From positions 103,001-167,000 of the forward strand of contig NW_027149995.1 in the NCBI RefSeq assembly GCF_031143425.1: a stretch of DNA of 64,000 nt, written 5' to 3'. Below are positions 23,548-36,800 of the stretch, piece after piece. Source of the stretch: Pleurodeles waltl (lineage: Eukaryota > Chordata > Amphibia > Caudata > Salamandridae). Both the position numbers and the translations under genes were made by a program. The notes under the pieces are model-generated. The model was given only the letters and a program-made list of their open reading frames with translations, was not told where the DNA came from and did no database searches. How positions within the stretch are numbered: the first letter of the stretch is position 1; each line of letters opens with the position of its first letter.

Positions 23548-25461
23548 TCACCCCTCCTTGGATTCCCCTAGGTCTCTAGTTTTCAGAAATGCACAGGTTT
23601 GTTAGGTTTCCCTAGGTGCCGGCTGAGCTAGAGGCCAAAATCTACAGGTAGGCACTTCGCAAAAAACACCTCTGTTTTCTTGAAAAAATTTGGATGTGTC
23701 CACGTTGCGCTTTGGGGCGTTTCCTGTCGCGGGCGCTAGGCCTACCCACACAAGTGAGGTATCATTTTTATCGGGAGACTTGGGGGAACGCTGGGTGGAA
23801 GGAAATTTGTGGCTCCTCTCAGATTCCAGAACTTTCTGCCACAGAAATGTGAGGAACATGTGTTTTTTTTGCCAAATTTTGAGGTTCGCAAAGGATTCTG
23901 GGTAACAGAACCTGGTCCGAGCCCCGCAAGTCACCCCATCTTGGATTCCCCTAGGTTTCTAGTTTTCAGAAATGCACAGGTTTGGTAGGTTTCCCTGGGT
24001 GCCGGCTGAGCTAGAGGCCAAAATCTACAGGTAGGCACTTCGCAAAAAACACCTCGGTTTTCTTTAAAAAAATTGGATGTGTCCACGTTGCGCTTTGGGG
24101 CGTTTCCTGTCGCGGGCGCTAGGCCTACCCACACAAGTGAGGTATCATTTTTATCGGGAGACTTGGGGGAACGCTCGGTGGAAGGAAATTTGTGGCTCCC
24201 CTCAGATTCCAGAACTTTCTGCCACAGAAATGTGAGGAACATGTATTTTTTTAGCCAAATTTTGAGGTTCGCAAAGGATTCTGGGTAACAGAACCTGTTC
24301 CGAGCCCCGCAAGTCAACCCTCCTTGGATTCCCCTAGGTCTCTAGTTTTCAGAAATGCACAGGTTTGGTAGGTTTCCCTAGGTGCCGGCTGAGCTAGAGG
24401 CCAAAATCTACAGGTAGGCACTTCGCAAAAAACACCTCTGTTTTCTTTCAAAAATTTGGATGTGTCCACGTTGCGCTTTGGGGCGTTTCCTGTCGCGGGC
24501 GCTAGCCCTACCCACACAAGTGAGGTATCATTTTTATCGGAAGACTTGGTGGAACGCTCGGTGGAAGGAAATTTGTGGCTCCTCTCAGATTCCAGAACTT
24601 TCTGCCACAGAAATGTGAGGAACATGTGTTTTTTAGCCAAATTTTGAGGTTTGCAAAGGATTCTGGGTAACAGAACCTGGTCCGAGCCCCGCAAGTCAAC
24701 CCTCCTTGGATTCCCCTAGGTCTCTAGTTTTCAGAAATGCACAGGTTTGGTAGGTTTCCCTAGGTGCCGGCTGAGCTAGAGGCCAAAATCTACAGGTAGG
24801 CACTTCGCAAAAAACACCTCTGTTTTCTTTCACAAATTTGGATGTGTCCACGTTGCGCTTTGGGGCGTTTCCTGTCGCGGGCGCTAGCCCTACCCACACA
24901 AGTGAGGTATCATTTTTATCGGGAGACTTGGGGAAACGCTGGGTGGAAGGAAATTTGTGGCTTCTCTCAGATTCCAGAACTTTCTGCCACAGAAATGTGA
25001 GGAACATGTGTTTTTTTAGCCACATTTTGAGGTTTGCAAAGGATTCTGGGTAACAGAACCTGGTCCGAGCCCCGCAAGTCACCCCATCTTGTATTCCCCT
25101 AGGTCTCTAGTTTTCAGAAATGCACAGGTTTGGTAGGTTTCCCTAGGTGGCGGCTGAGCTAGAGGCCAAAATCTACAGGTAGGCACTTCGCAAAAAACAC
25201 CTCTGTTTTCTTTAAAAAATTTGGATGTGTCCACGTTGCGCTTTGGGGCGTTTCCTGTCGCGGGCGCTAGGCCTACCCACACAAGTGAGGTATCATTTTT
25301 ATTGGGAGACTTGGGGTAACGCTGGGTGGAAGGAAATTTGTGGCTCCTCTCAGATTCCAGAACTTTCTGTCACAGAAATGTGAGGAACATGTGTTTTTTT
25401 TGCAAAATTTTGAGGTTCGCAAAGGATTCTGGGTAACAGAACCTGGTCCGAGCCCCGCAAG
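23548..25461. repeat. 5-monomer block, first copy of local tandem duplication (1914 bp)
   Basis: The monomers start at 23548, 23931, 24314, 24696 and 25079. They are marked in order by 'cttgaaaaaatttgg' with T8; 'acctcgg' with 'cctgttccgag'; 'ggaagacttggtgg' with T6; 'ttcacaaatttgg' with 'ggggaaacgc'; and 'ggtggcggctg' with 'ggggtaacgc' and 'ctgtcacag'. The same five follow at 25462-27375, an offset of 1914. The corresponding region of D3 (42693-44606) has them once. Confidence 0.88.
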
Positions 25462-27375
25462 TCACCCCATCTTGGATTCCCCTAGGTCTCTAGTTTTCAG
25501 AAATGCACAGGTTTGGTAGGTTTCCCTAGGTGCCGGCTGAGCTAGAGGCCAAAATCTACAGGTAGGCACTTCGCAAAAAACACCTCTGTTTTCTTGAAAA
25601 AATTTGGATGTGTCCACGTTGCGCTTTGGGGCGTTTCCTGTCGCGGGCGCTAGGCCTACCCACACAAGTGAGGTATCATTTTTATCGGGAGACTTGGGGG
25701 AACGCTGGGTGGAAGGAAATTTGTGGCTCCTCTCAGATTCCAGAACTTTCTGCCACAGAAATGTGAGGAACATGTGTTTTTTTTGCCAAATTTTGAGGTT
25801 CGCAAAGGATTCTGGGTAACAGAACCTGGTCCGAGCCCCGCAAGTCACCCCATCTTGGATTCCCCTAGGTTTCTAGTTTTCAGAAATGCACAGGTTTGGT
25901 AGGTTTCCCTGGGTGCCGGCTGAGCTAGAGGCCAAAATCTACAGGTAGGCACTTCGCAAAAAACACCTCGGTTTTCTTTAAAAAAATTGGATGTGTCCAC
26001 GTTGCGCTTTGGGGCGTTTCCTGTCGCGGGCGCTAGGCCTACCCACACAAGTGAGGTATCATTTTTATCGGGAGACTTGGGGGAACGCTCGGTGGAAGGA
26101 AATTTGTGGCTCCCCTCAGATTCCAGAACTTTCTGCCACAGAAATGTGAGTAACATGTATTTTTTTAGCCAAATTTTGAGGTTCGCAAAGGATTCTGGGT
26201 AACAGAACCTGTTCCGAGCCCCGCAAGTCAACCCTCCTTGGATTCCCCTAGGTCTCTAGTTTTCAGAAATGCACAGGTTTGGTAGGTTTCCCTAGGTGCC
26301 GGCTGAGCTAGAGGCCAAAATCTACAGGTAGGCACTTCGCAAAAAACACCTCTGTTTTCTTTCAAAAATTTGGATGTGTCCACGTTGCGCTTTGGGGCGT
26401 TTCCTGTCGCGGGCGCTAGCCCTACCCACACAAGTGAGGTATCATTTTTATCGGAAGACTTGGTGGAACGCTCGGTGGAAGGAAATTTGTGGCTCCTCTC
26501 AGATTCCAGAACTTTCTGCCACAGAAATGTGAGGAACATGTGTTTTTTAGCCAAATTTTGAGGTTTGCAAAGGATTCTGGGTAACAGAACCTGGTCCGAG
26601 CCCCGCAAGTCAACCCTCCTTGGATTCCCCTAGGTCTCTAGTTTTCAGAAATGCACAGGTTTGGTAGGTTTCCCTAGGTGCCGGCTGAGCTAGAGGCCAA
26701 AATCTACAGGTAGGCACTTCGCAAAAAACACCTCTGTTTTCTTTCACAAATTTGGATGTGTCCACGTTGCGCTTTGGGGCGTTTCCTGTCGCGGGCGCTA
26801 GCCCTACCCACACAAGTGAGGTATCATTTTTATCGGGAGACTTGGGGAAACGCTGGGTGGAAGGAAATTTGTGGCTTCTCTCAGATTCCAGAACTTTCTG
26901 CCACAGAAATGTGAGGAACATGTGTTTTTTTAGCCACATTTTGAGGTTTGCAAAGGATTCTGGGTAACAGAACCTGGTCCGAGCCCCGCAAGTCACCCCA
27001 TCTTGTATTCCCCTAGGTCTCTAGTTTTCAGAAATGCACAGGTTTGGTAGGTTTCCCTAGGTGGCGGCTGAGCTAGAGGCCAAAATCTACAGGTAGGCAC
27101 TTCGCAAAAAACACCTCTGTTTTCTTTAAAAAATTTGGATGTGTCCACGTTGCGCTTTGGGGCGTTTCCTGTCGCGGGCGCTAGGCCTACCCACACAAGT
27201 GAGGTATCATTTTTATTGGGAGACTTGGGGTAACGCTGGGTGGAAGGAAATTTGTGGCTCCTCTCAGATTCCAGAACTTTCTGTCACAGAAATGTGAGGA
27301 ACATGTGTTTTTTTTGCAAAATTTTGAGGTTCGCAAAGGATTCTGGGTAACAGAACCTGGTCCGAGCCCCGCAAG
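25462..27375. repeat. 5-monomer block, second copy of local tandem duplication (1914 bp)
   Basis: The monomers start at 25462, 25845, 26228, 26610 and 26993, matching 23548-25461. The first is a junction monomer. Its left end ('catcttgg' and 'ggtttggtagg', to about 25525) matches the monomer that follows this block (27376), and from 'cttgaaaaaatttgg' (near 25593) it matches 23548. The exchange point is thus between about 25525 and 25590. A private change, 'gtgagtaacatg' near 26147, arose after the duplication. Confidence 0.85.
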
Positions 27376-28907
27376 TCACCCCATCTTGGATTCCCCTAGG
27401 TCTCTAGTTTTCAGAAATGCACAGGTTTGGTAGGTTTCCCTAGGTGCCGGCTGAGCTAGAGGCCAAAATCTACAGGTAGGCACTTCGCAAAAAACACCTC
27501 GGTTTTCTTTAAAAAAATTGGATGTGTCCACGTTGCGCTTTGGGGCGTTTCCTGTCGCGGGCGCTAGGCCTACCCACACAAGTGAGGTATCATTTTTATC
27601 GGGAGACTTGTTGGAACGCTGGGTGGAAGGAAATTTGTGGCTCCTCTCAGATTCCAGAACTTTCTGCCACAGAAATGTGAGGAACATGTGTTTTTTTAGC
27701 CAAATGTTGAGGTTTGCAAAGGATTCTGGGTAACAGAACCTGGTCCGAGCCCCGCAAGTCACCCCATCTTGGATTCCCCTAGGTCTCTAGTTTTCAGAAA
27801 TGCACAGGTTTGGTAGGTTTCCCTAGGTGCCGGCTGAGCTAGAGGCCAAAATCTACAGGTAGGCACTTCGCAAAAAACACCTCTGTTTTCTTTCAAAAAA
27901 TTGGATGTGTCCACGTTGCGCTTTGGGGCGTTTCCTGTCGCGGGCGCTAGGCCTACCCACACAAGTGAGGTATCATTTTTATTGGGAGACTTGGGGGAAC
28001 GGTGGGTGGAAGGAAATTTGTGGCTCCTCTCAGATTCCAGAACTTTCTGCCACAGAAATATGAGGAACATGTGTTTTTTTAGCCATATTTTGAGGTTTGC
28101 AAAGGATTCTGGGTAACAGAACCTGGTCCGAGCCCCGCAAGTCACCCCTCCTTGGATTCCCCTAGGTCTCTAGTTTTCAGAAATGCACAGGTTTGGTAGG
28201 TTTCCCTAGGTGCCGGCTGAGCTAGAGGCCAAAATCTATAGGTAGGCACTTCGCAAAAAACACCTCTGTTTTCTTTCAAAAATTTGGATGTGTCCACGTT
28301 GTGCTTTGGGGCGTTTCCTGTCGCGGGCGCTAGGCCTACCCACACAAGTGAGGTATCATTTTTATCGGGAGACTTGGGGGAACGCTCGGTGGAAGGAAAT
28401 TTGTGGCTCCCCTCAGATTCCAGAACTTTCTGCCACAGAAATGTGAGGAACATGTATTTTTGTAGCCAAATTTTGAGGTTCGCAAAGGATTCTGGGTAAC
28501 AGAACCTGGTCCGAGCCCCGCAAGTCAACCCTCCTTGGATTTCCCTAGGTCTCTAGTTTTCAGAAATGCACAGGTTTGGTAGGTTTCCCTAGGTGCCGGC
28601 TGAGCTAGAGGCCAAAATCTACAGGTAGGCACTTCGCAAAAAACACCTCTGTTTTCTTTCAAAAATTTGGATGTGTCCACGTTGCGCTTTGGGGCGTTTC
28701 CTGTCGCGGGCGCTAGGCCTACCCACACAAGTGAGGTATCATTTTTATCGGGAGACTTGGGGGAACGCTCGGTGGAAGGAAATTTGTGGCTCCCCTCAGA
28801 TTCCAGAACTTTCTGCCAAAGAAATGTGAGGAACATGTATTTTTTTAGCCAAATTTTGAGGTTCGCAAAGGATTCTGGGTAACAGAACCTGGTCCGAGCC
28901 CCGCAAG

Positions 28908-30822
28908 TCAACCCTCCTTGGATTCCCCTAGGTCTCTAGTTTTCAGAAATGCACAGGTTTGGTAGGTTTCCCTAGGTGCCGGCTGAGCTAGAGGCCAAAA
29001 TCTACAGGTAGGCACTTCGCAAAAAACACCTCTGTTTTCTTTAAAAAATTTGGATGTGTCCACGTTGCACTTTGGGGCGCTTCCTGTTGCGGGCGCTAGG
29101 CCTACCCACACAAGTGAGGTATCATTTTTATCAGGAGACTTGGGGGAACGCTGGGTGGAAGGAAATTTGTGGCTCCTCTCAGATTCCAGAACTTTCTTCC
29201 ACAGAAATGTGAGGAACATGTGTTTTTTTAGCCAAATTTTGAGGTTCGCAAAGGATTCTGGGTAATAGAACCTGGTCCGAGCCCCGCAAGTCAACCCTCC
29301 TTGGATTCCCCTAGGTCTCTAGTTTTCAGAAATGCACAGGTTTGGTAGGTTTCCCTAGGTGCCGGCTGAGCTAGAGGCCAAAATCTACAGGTAGGCACTT
29401 CGCAAAAAACACCTCTGTTTTCTTTAAAAAATGTGGATGTGTCCACGTTGTGCTTTGGGGCGTTTCCTGTCGCGGGCGCTAGGCCTACCCACACAAGTGA
29501 GGTATCATTTTTATCAGGAGACTTGGGGGAACGCTGGGTGGAAGGAAATTTGTGGCTCCTCTCAGATTCCAGAACTTTCTTCCACAGAAATGTGAGGAAC
29601 ATGTGTTTTTTTAGCCAAATTTTGAGGTTCGCAAAGGATTCTAGGTAATAGAACCTGGTCCGAGCCCCGCAAGTCAACCCTCCTTGGATTCCCCTAGGTC
29701 TCTAGTTTTCAGAAATGCACAGGTTTGGTAGGTTTCCCTAGGTGCCGGCTGAGCTAGAGGCCAAAATCTACAGGTAGGCACTTCGCAAAAAACACCTCTG
29801 TTTTCTTTCAAAAAATTGGATGTGTCAACGTTGCGCTTTGAGGCGTTTCCTGTCGCGGGCGCTAGGCCTACCCACACAAGTGAGGTATCATTTTTATCGG
29901 GAGACTTGGCGGAACGCTGGGTGGAAGGAAAATTGTGGCTCCTCTCAGATTCCAGAACTTTCTGCCACAGAAATGTGAGGAACATGTGTTTTTTTAGCCA
30001 AATGTTGAGGTTTGCAAAGGATTCTGGGTAACAGAACCTGGTCCGAGCCCCGCAAGTCACCCCATCTTGGATTCCCCTAGGTCTCTAGTTTTCAGAAATG
30101 CACAGGTTTGGTAGGTTTCCCTAGGTGCCGGCTGAGCTAGAGGCCAAAATCTACAGGTAGGCACTTCGCAAAAAACACCTCTGTTTTCTTTCAAAAAATT
30201 GGATGTGTCCACGTTGCGCTTTGGGGCGTTTCCTGTCGCGGGCGCTAGCCTTACCCACACAAGTGAGGTATCATTTTTATCGGGAGACTTGGGGGAACGC
30301 TGGGTGGAAGGAAAATTGTGGCTCCTCTCAGATTCCAGAACTTTCTGCCACAGAAATGTGAGGAACATGTGTTTTTTTAGCCAAATGTTGAGGTTTGCAA
30401 AGGATTCTGGGTAACAGAACCTGGTCCGAGCCCCGCAAGTCACCCCATCTTGGATTCCCCTAGGTCTCTAGTTTTCAGAAATACACAGGTTTGGTAGGTT
30501 TCCCTAGGTGCCGGCTGAGCTAGAGGCCAAAATCTACAGGTAGGCACTTCGCAAAAAACACCTCGGTTTTCTTTCAAAAAATTGGATGTGTCCACGTTGC
30601 GCTTTGGGGCGTTTCCTGTCGCGGGCGCTAGGCCTACCCACACAAGTGAGGTATCATTTTTATCGGGAGACTTGGGGGAACGCTGGGTGGAAGGAAATTT
30701 GTGGCTCCTCTCAGATTCCAGAACTTTCTGCCACAGAAATGTGAGGAACATGTGTTTTTTTAGCCACATTTTGAGGTTTGCAAAGGATTCTGGGTAACAG
30801 AACCTGGTCCGAGCCCCGCAAG
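28908..30822. repeat. Mosaic five-monomer segment between D1 and the C-type insert
   Basis: The monomers start at 28908, 29291, 29674, 30057 and 30440. The first is a normal D opening monomer, identical in deduced peptide to 46139. The second is a hybrid (listed separately). The third and fourth share a private 'aaggaaaattgtgg' (near 29922 and 30307), so they are a local tandem pair; the fourth also has 'ctagccttaccc', a D second-to-third-monomer marker. The fifth has a private 'aaatacacagg' near 30480. The normal D order is lost here. Confidence 0.75.
29291..29673. repeat. Hybrid D monomer (second-type left, first-type right)
   Basis: The left part has 'aaaaaatgtgg' (near 29425) and 'gttgtgcttt' (near 29447) of the D second monomer (compare 21250). 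The right part has 'tatcaggag' (near 29512), 'tttcttccac' (near 29576) and 'taatagaac' (near 29646) of the D first monomer (compare 20867). The switch lies between about 29455 and 29512. A reciprocal exchange one monomer out of register would duplicate the first monomer type, which is what is seen (28908 then 29291). 'ttctaggtaatag' near 29640 is a later private change. Confidence 0.8.
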
Positions 30823-33800
30823 TCACCCCATCTTGGATTCCCCTAGGTCTCTAGTTTTCAGAGATGCACAGGTTTGGTAGGTTTCCCTAGGTGCCGGCTG
30901 AGCTAGAGGCCAAAATCTATAGGTAGGCACTTCGCAAAAAACACCTCTGTTTTCTTTCAAAAAGTTGGATGTGTCCACGTTGCGCTTTGGGGCGTTTCCT
31001 GTTGCGGGCGCTAGGCCTACCCACACAAGTGAGGTATCATTTTTATCGGGAGACTTGGGGGAACGCTCAGTGGAAGGAAATTTGTGGCTCCCCTCAGATT
31101 CCAGAACTTTCTGCCACAGAAATGTGAGGAACATGTATTTTTTTAGCCAAATTTTGAGGTTCGCAAAGGATTCTGGGTAACAGAACCTGGTCCGAGCCCC
31201 GCAAGTCAACCCTCGTTGGATTCCCCTAGGTCTCTAGTTTTCAGAAATGCACAGGTTTGGTAGGTTTCCCTAGGTGCCGGCTGAGCTAGAGGCCAAAATC
31301 TACAGGTAGGCACTTCGCAAAAAACACCTCTGTTTTCTTTCAAAAATTTGGATTTGTCCACGTTGCGCTTTGGGGCGTTTCCTGTCGCGGGCGCTAGCCC
31401 TACCCACAAAAGTGAGGTATCATTTTTATCGGAAGACTTGGTGGAACGCTCGGTGGAAGGAAATTTGTGGCTCCTCTCAGATTCCAGAACTTTCTGCCAC
31501 AGAAATGTGAGGAACATGTGTTTTTTAGCCAAATTTTGAGGTTTGCAAAGGATTCTGGGTAACAGAACCTGGTCCGAGCCCCGCAAGTCAACCCTCCTTG
31601 GATTCCCCTAGGTCTCTAGTTTTCAGAAATGCACAGGTTTGGTAGGTTTCCCTAGGTGCCGGCTGAGCTAGAGGCCAAAATCTACAGGTAGGCACTTCGC
31701 AAAAAACACCTCTGTTTTCTTTCACAAATTTGGATGTGTCCACGTTGCGCTTTGGGGCGTTTCCTGTCGCGGGCGCTAGCCCTACCCACACAAGTGAGGT
31801 ATCATTTTTATCGGGAGACTTGGGGGAACGCTGGGTGGAAGGAAATTTGTGGCTTCTCTCAGATTCCAGAACTTTCTGCCACAGAAATGTGAGGAACATG
31901 TGTTTTTTTAGCCACATTTTGAGGTTTGCAAAGGATTCTGGGTAACAGAACCTGGTCCGAGCCCCGCAAGTCACCCCATCTTGTATTCCCCTAGGTCTCT
32001 AGTTTTCAGAAATGCACAGGTTTGGTAGGTTTCCCTGAGTGCCGGCTGAGCTAGAGGCCAAAATCTACAGGTAGGCACTTCGCAAAAAACACCTCGGTTT
32101 TCTTTCAAAAAATTGGATGTGTCCACGTTGCGCTTTGGGGCGTTTCCTGTCGCGGGCGCTAGGCCTACCCACACAAGTGAGGTATCATTTTTATCGGGAG
32201 ACTTGGGGGAACGCTGGGTGGAAGGAAATTTGTGGCTCCTCTCAGATTCCAGAACTTTCTGCCACAGAAATGTGAGGAACATGTGTTTTTTTAGCCAAAT
32301 GTTGAGGTTTGCAAAGGATTCTGGGTAACAGAACCTGGTCCGAGCCCCGCAAGTCACCCCATCTTGGATTCCCCTAGGTCTCTAGTTTTCAGAAATGCAC
32401 AGGTTTGGTAGGTTTCCCTAGGTGCCGGCTGAGCTAGAGGCCAAAATCTACAGGTAGGCACTTCGCAAAAAACACCTCTGTTTTCTTTCAAAAATTTGGA
32501 TGTGTCCACGTTGCGCTTTGGGGCGTTTCCTGTCGCGGGCGCTAGCCCTACCCACACAAGTGAGGTATCATTTTTATCGGAAGACTTGGGGGAACGGTGG
32601 GTGGAAGGAAATTTGTGGCTCCTCTCAGATTCCAGAACTTTCTGCCACAGAATTGTGAGGAACATGTGTTTTTTTAGCCAAATTTTGAAGTTTGCAAAGG
32701 ATTCTGGGTAACAGAACCTGGTCCGAGCCCCGCAAGTCAACCCTCCTTGGATTCCCCTAGGTCTCTAGTTTTCAGAAATGCACAGGTTTGTTAGGTTTCC
32801 CTAGGTGCCGGCTGAGCTAGAGGCCAAAATCTACAGGTAGGCACTTCGCAAAAAACACCTCTGTTTTCTTTCCAAAATTTTGATGTGTCCACGTTGCGCT
32901 TTGGGGCGTTTCCTGTCGCGGGCGCTAGGCCTACCCACACAAGTGAGGTATCATTTTTATCGGGAGACTTGGGGGAACGCTGGGTGGAAGGAAATTTGTG
33001 GCTCCTCTCAGATTCCAGAACTTTCTGCCACAGAAATGTGAGGAACATGTGTTTTTTTAGCCACATTTTGAGGTTTGCAAAGGATTCTGGGTAACAGAAC
33101 CTGGTCCGAGCCCCGCAAGTCACCCCATCTTGGATTCCCCGAGGTCTCTAGTTTTCAGAGATGCACAGGTTTGGTAGGTTTCCCTAGGTGCCGGCTGAGC
33201 TAGAGGCCAAAATCTATAGGTAGGCACTTCGCAAAAAACACCTCTGTTTTCTTTCAAAAATTTGGATGTGTCCACGTTGTGCTTTGGGGCGTTTCCTGTC
33301 GCGGGCGATAGGCCTACCCACACAAGTGAGGTATCATTTTTATCGGGAGACTTGGGGGAACGCTCAGTGGAAGGAAATTTGTGGCTCCCCTCAGATTCCA
33401 GAACTTTCTGCCACAGAAATGTGAGGAACATGTATTTTTGTAGCCAAATTTTGAGGTTCGCAAAGGATTCTGGGTAACAGAACCTGGTCCGAGCCCCGCA
33501 AGTCAACCCTCCTTGGATTTCCCTAGGTCTCTAGTTTTCAGAAATGCACAGGTTTGGTAGGTTTCCCTAGGTGCCGGCTGAGCTAGAGGCCAAAATCTAC
33601 AGGTAGGCACTTCGCAAAAAACACCTCTGTTTTCTTTCAAAAATTTGGATGTGTCCACGTTGCGCTTTGGGGCGTTTCCTGTCGCGGGCGCTAGGCCTAC
33701 CCACACAAGTGAGGTATCATTTTTATCGGGAGACTTGGGGGAACGCTCGGTGGAAGGAAATTTGTGGCTCCCCTCAGATTCCAGAACTTTCTGCCAAAGA

Positions 33801-33885
33801 AATGTGAGGAACATGTATTTTTTTAGCCAAATTTTGAGGTTCGCAAAGGATTCTGGGTAACAGAACCTGGTCCGAGCCCCACAAG
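30823..33885. repeat. Partial C-type HOR segment C4 (8 monomers, 3063 bp)
   Basis: The monomers start at 30823, 31206, 31588, 31971, 32354, 32737, 33120 and 33503. From 31206 they follow the order of C2 from 13208 to 15887, with the markers 'ccacaaaagtg', 'ttcacaaatttgg', 'cttgtattcc', 'cagaattgtgagg', 'gggcgatagg' and 'ctgccaaagaaatg'. The first monomer (30823) only partly resembles 12825. The segment leads into a D opening monomer at 33886, as C3 does at 20867, so the C-to-D junction was probably copied as a block. Private changes ('cgctcagtgg' near 31071 and 33362) separate it from C1-C3. Confidence 0.85.
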
Positions 33886-36800
33886 TCAACCCTCCTTGGA
33901 TTCCCCTAGGTCTCTAGTTTTCAGAAATGCACAGGTTTGGTAGGTTTCCCTAGGTGCCGGCTGAGCTAGAGGCCAAAATCTACAGGTAGGCACTTCGCAA
34001 AAAACACCTCTGTTTTCTTTCAAAAATTTGGATGTGTCCACGTTGCACTTTGGGGCGCTTCCTGTTGCGGGCGCTAGGCCTACCCACACAAGTGAGGTAT
34101 CATTTTTATCAGGAGACTTGGGGGAACGCTGGGTGGAAGGAAATTTGTGGCTCCTCTCAGATTCCAGAACTTTCTTCCACAGAAATGTGAGGAACATGTG
34201 TTTTTTTAGCCAAATTTTGAGGTTCGCAAAGGATTCTGGGTAATAGAACCTGGTCCGAGCCCCGCAAGTCAACCCTCCTTGGATTCCCCTAGGTCTCTAG
34301 TTTTCAGAAATGCACAGGTTTGGTAGGTTTCCCTAGGTGCCGGCTGAGCTAGAGGCCAAAATCTACAGGTAGGCACTTCGCAAAATACACCTCTGTTTTC
34401 TTTAAAAAATGTGGATGTGTCCACGTTGTGCTTTGGGGCGTTTCCTGTCGCGGGCGCTAGGCCTACCCACACAAGTGAGGTATCATTTTTATCGGGAGAC
34501 TTGGGGGAACGCTGGGTGGAAGGAAATTTGTGGCTCCTCTCAGATTCCAGAACTTTCTGCCACAGAAATGTGAGGAACATGTGTTTTTTTAGCCAAATTT
34601 TGAGGTTCGCAAAGGATTCTGGGTAACAGAACCTGGTCCGAGCCCCGCAAGTCAACCCTCCTTGGATTCCCCTAGGTCTCTAGTTTTCAGAAATGCACAG
34701 GTTTGGTAGGTTTCCCTAGGTGCCGGCTGAGCTAGAGGCCAAAATCTACAGGTAGGCACTTCGCAAAAAACACCTCTGTTTTCTTTAAAAAAATTGGATG
34801 TGTCCATGTTGCGCTTTGGGGCGTTTCCTGTCGCGGGCGCTAGCCTTACCCACACAAGTGAGGTATCATTTTTATCGGGAGACTTGGGGGAACGCTGGGT
34901 GGAAGGAAATTTGTGGCTCCTCTCAGATTCCAGAACTTTCTGCCACAGAAATGTGAGGAACAAGTTGTTTTTTATCCATATTTTGAGGTTTGCAAAGGAT
35001 TCTGGGTAACAGAACCTGGTCCGAGCCCCGCAAGTCACCACTCCTTCGATTCCTCTAGGTCTCTAGTTTTCAGAAATGCACAGGTTTGTTAGGTTTCCCT
35101 AGGTGCCGGCTGAACTAGAGGCCATAATCTACAGGTAGGCACTTCGCAAAAAACACCTCTGTTTTCTTTCAAAAATTTGGATGTGTCCACGTTGCACTTT
35201 GGGGCGTTTCCTGTCGCGGGAGCTAGGCCTACCCACACAAGTGAGGTATCATTTTTATCTGGAGACTTGGGGGAACGCTGGGTGGAAGGAAATTTGTGGC
35301 TCCTCTCAGATTCCAGAACTTTCTGCCACAGAAATGTGAGGAACATGTGTTTTTTTAGCCAAATTTTGAGGTTTGCAAAGGATTCTAGGTAACAGAACCT
35401 GGTCCGAGCCCCGCAAGTCACCCCATCTTGGATTCCCCTAGGTCTCTAGTTTTCAGAAATGCACAGGTTTGGTAGGTTTCCCTAGGTGCCGGCTGAGCTA
35501 GAAGCCAAAATCTACAGGTAGGCACTTTGCAAAAAACACCTCTGTTTTCTTTCAAAAATTTGGATGTGTCCACGTTGCGCTTTTGGGCGTTTCCTGTCAC
35601 GGGCGCTAGCCCTACCCACACAAGTGAGGTATCATTTTTATTGGATGACTTGGTGGAACGCTGGGTGGAAGGAAATTTGTGGCTCCTCTCAGATTCCAGA
35701 ACTTTCTGCCACAGAAATGTGAGGAACATGTGTTTTTTTAGCCAAATTTTGAGGTTCGCAAAGGATTCTGGGTAACAGAACCTGGTCCGAGCCCCGCAAA
35801 TCAACCCTCCTTGGATTCCCATAGGTCTATAGTTTTCAGAAATGCACAGGTTTGGTAGGTTTCCCTAGGTGCCGGCTGAGCTAGAGGCCAAAATCTACAG
35901 GTAGGCACTTCGCAAAAAACACCTCTGTTTTCTTTCAAAAATTTGGATGTGTCCACGTTGCACTTTGGGGCGTTTCCTGTCGCGGGCGCTAGGCCTACCC
36001 ACACAAGTGAGGTATCATTTTTATCGGGAGACTTGGGGGAACGCTGGGTGGAAGGAAATTTGTGGCTCCTCTCAGATTCCAGAACTTTCTGCCACAGAAA
36101 TGTGAGGAACATGTGTTTTTTTAGCCAAATTTTGAGGTTCGCAAAGGATTCTGGGTAACAGAACCTGGTCCGAGCCCCACAAGTCACCCCATCTTGGATT
36201 CCCCTAGGTCTCTAGTTTTCAGAAATGCACAGGTTTGGTAGGTTTCCCTAGGTGCCGGCTGAGCTAGAGGCCAAAATCTACAGGTAGGCACTTCGCAAAA
36301 AACACCTCTGTTTTCTTTCAAAAAATTGGATGTGTCCACGTTGCGCTTTGGGGCGTTTCCTGTCGCGGGCGCTAGGCCTACCCACACAAGTGAGGTATCA
36401 TTTTTATTGGGAGACTTGGGGGAACGCTGGGTGGAAGGAAATTTGTGGCTCCTCTCAGATTCCAGAACTTTCTGCCACAGAAATGTGAGGAACATGTGTT
36501 TTTTTAGCCATATTTTGAGGTTTGCAAAGGATTCTGGGTAACAGAACCTGGTCCGAGCCCCGCAAGTCACCCCTCCTTGGATTCCCCTAGGTCTCTAGTT
36601 TTCAGAAATGCACAGGTTTGTTAGGTTTCCCTAGGTGCCGGCTGAGCTAGAGGCCAAAATCTACAGGTAGGCACTTCGCAAAAAACACCTCTGTTTTCTT
36701 GAAAAAATTTGGATGTGTCCACGTTGCGCTTTGGGGCGTTTCCTGTCGCGGGCGCTAGGCCTACCCACACAAGTGAGGTATCATTTTTATCGGGAGACTT

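Larger units (their letters stand above)
20867..28907. repeat. HOR unit D1, 21-monomer expanded version (8041 bp)
   Basis: The unit opens with a monomer marked by 'gttgcacttt', 'gcgcttcctgttgcg', 'tatcaggag', 'tttcttccac' and 'gtaatagaac' (20867). The monomers that follow start near 21250, 21633, 22016, 22399, 22782, 23165, 23548, 23931, 24314, 24696, 25079, 25462, 25845, 26228, 26610, 26993, 27376, 27759, 28142 and 28525. The monomer at 21633 has 'aacaagttgttttttatcc'; that at 22399 has 'gcttttgggcg', 'attggatgac' and 'ccataggtctatag'. Compared with D3 (16 monomers) it holds five extra monomers from the tandem duplication at 23548-27375. Sixteen plus five gives the 21 observed. Confidence 0.88.
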
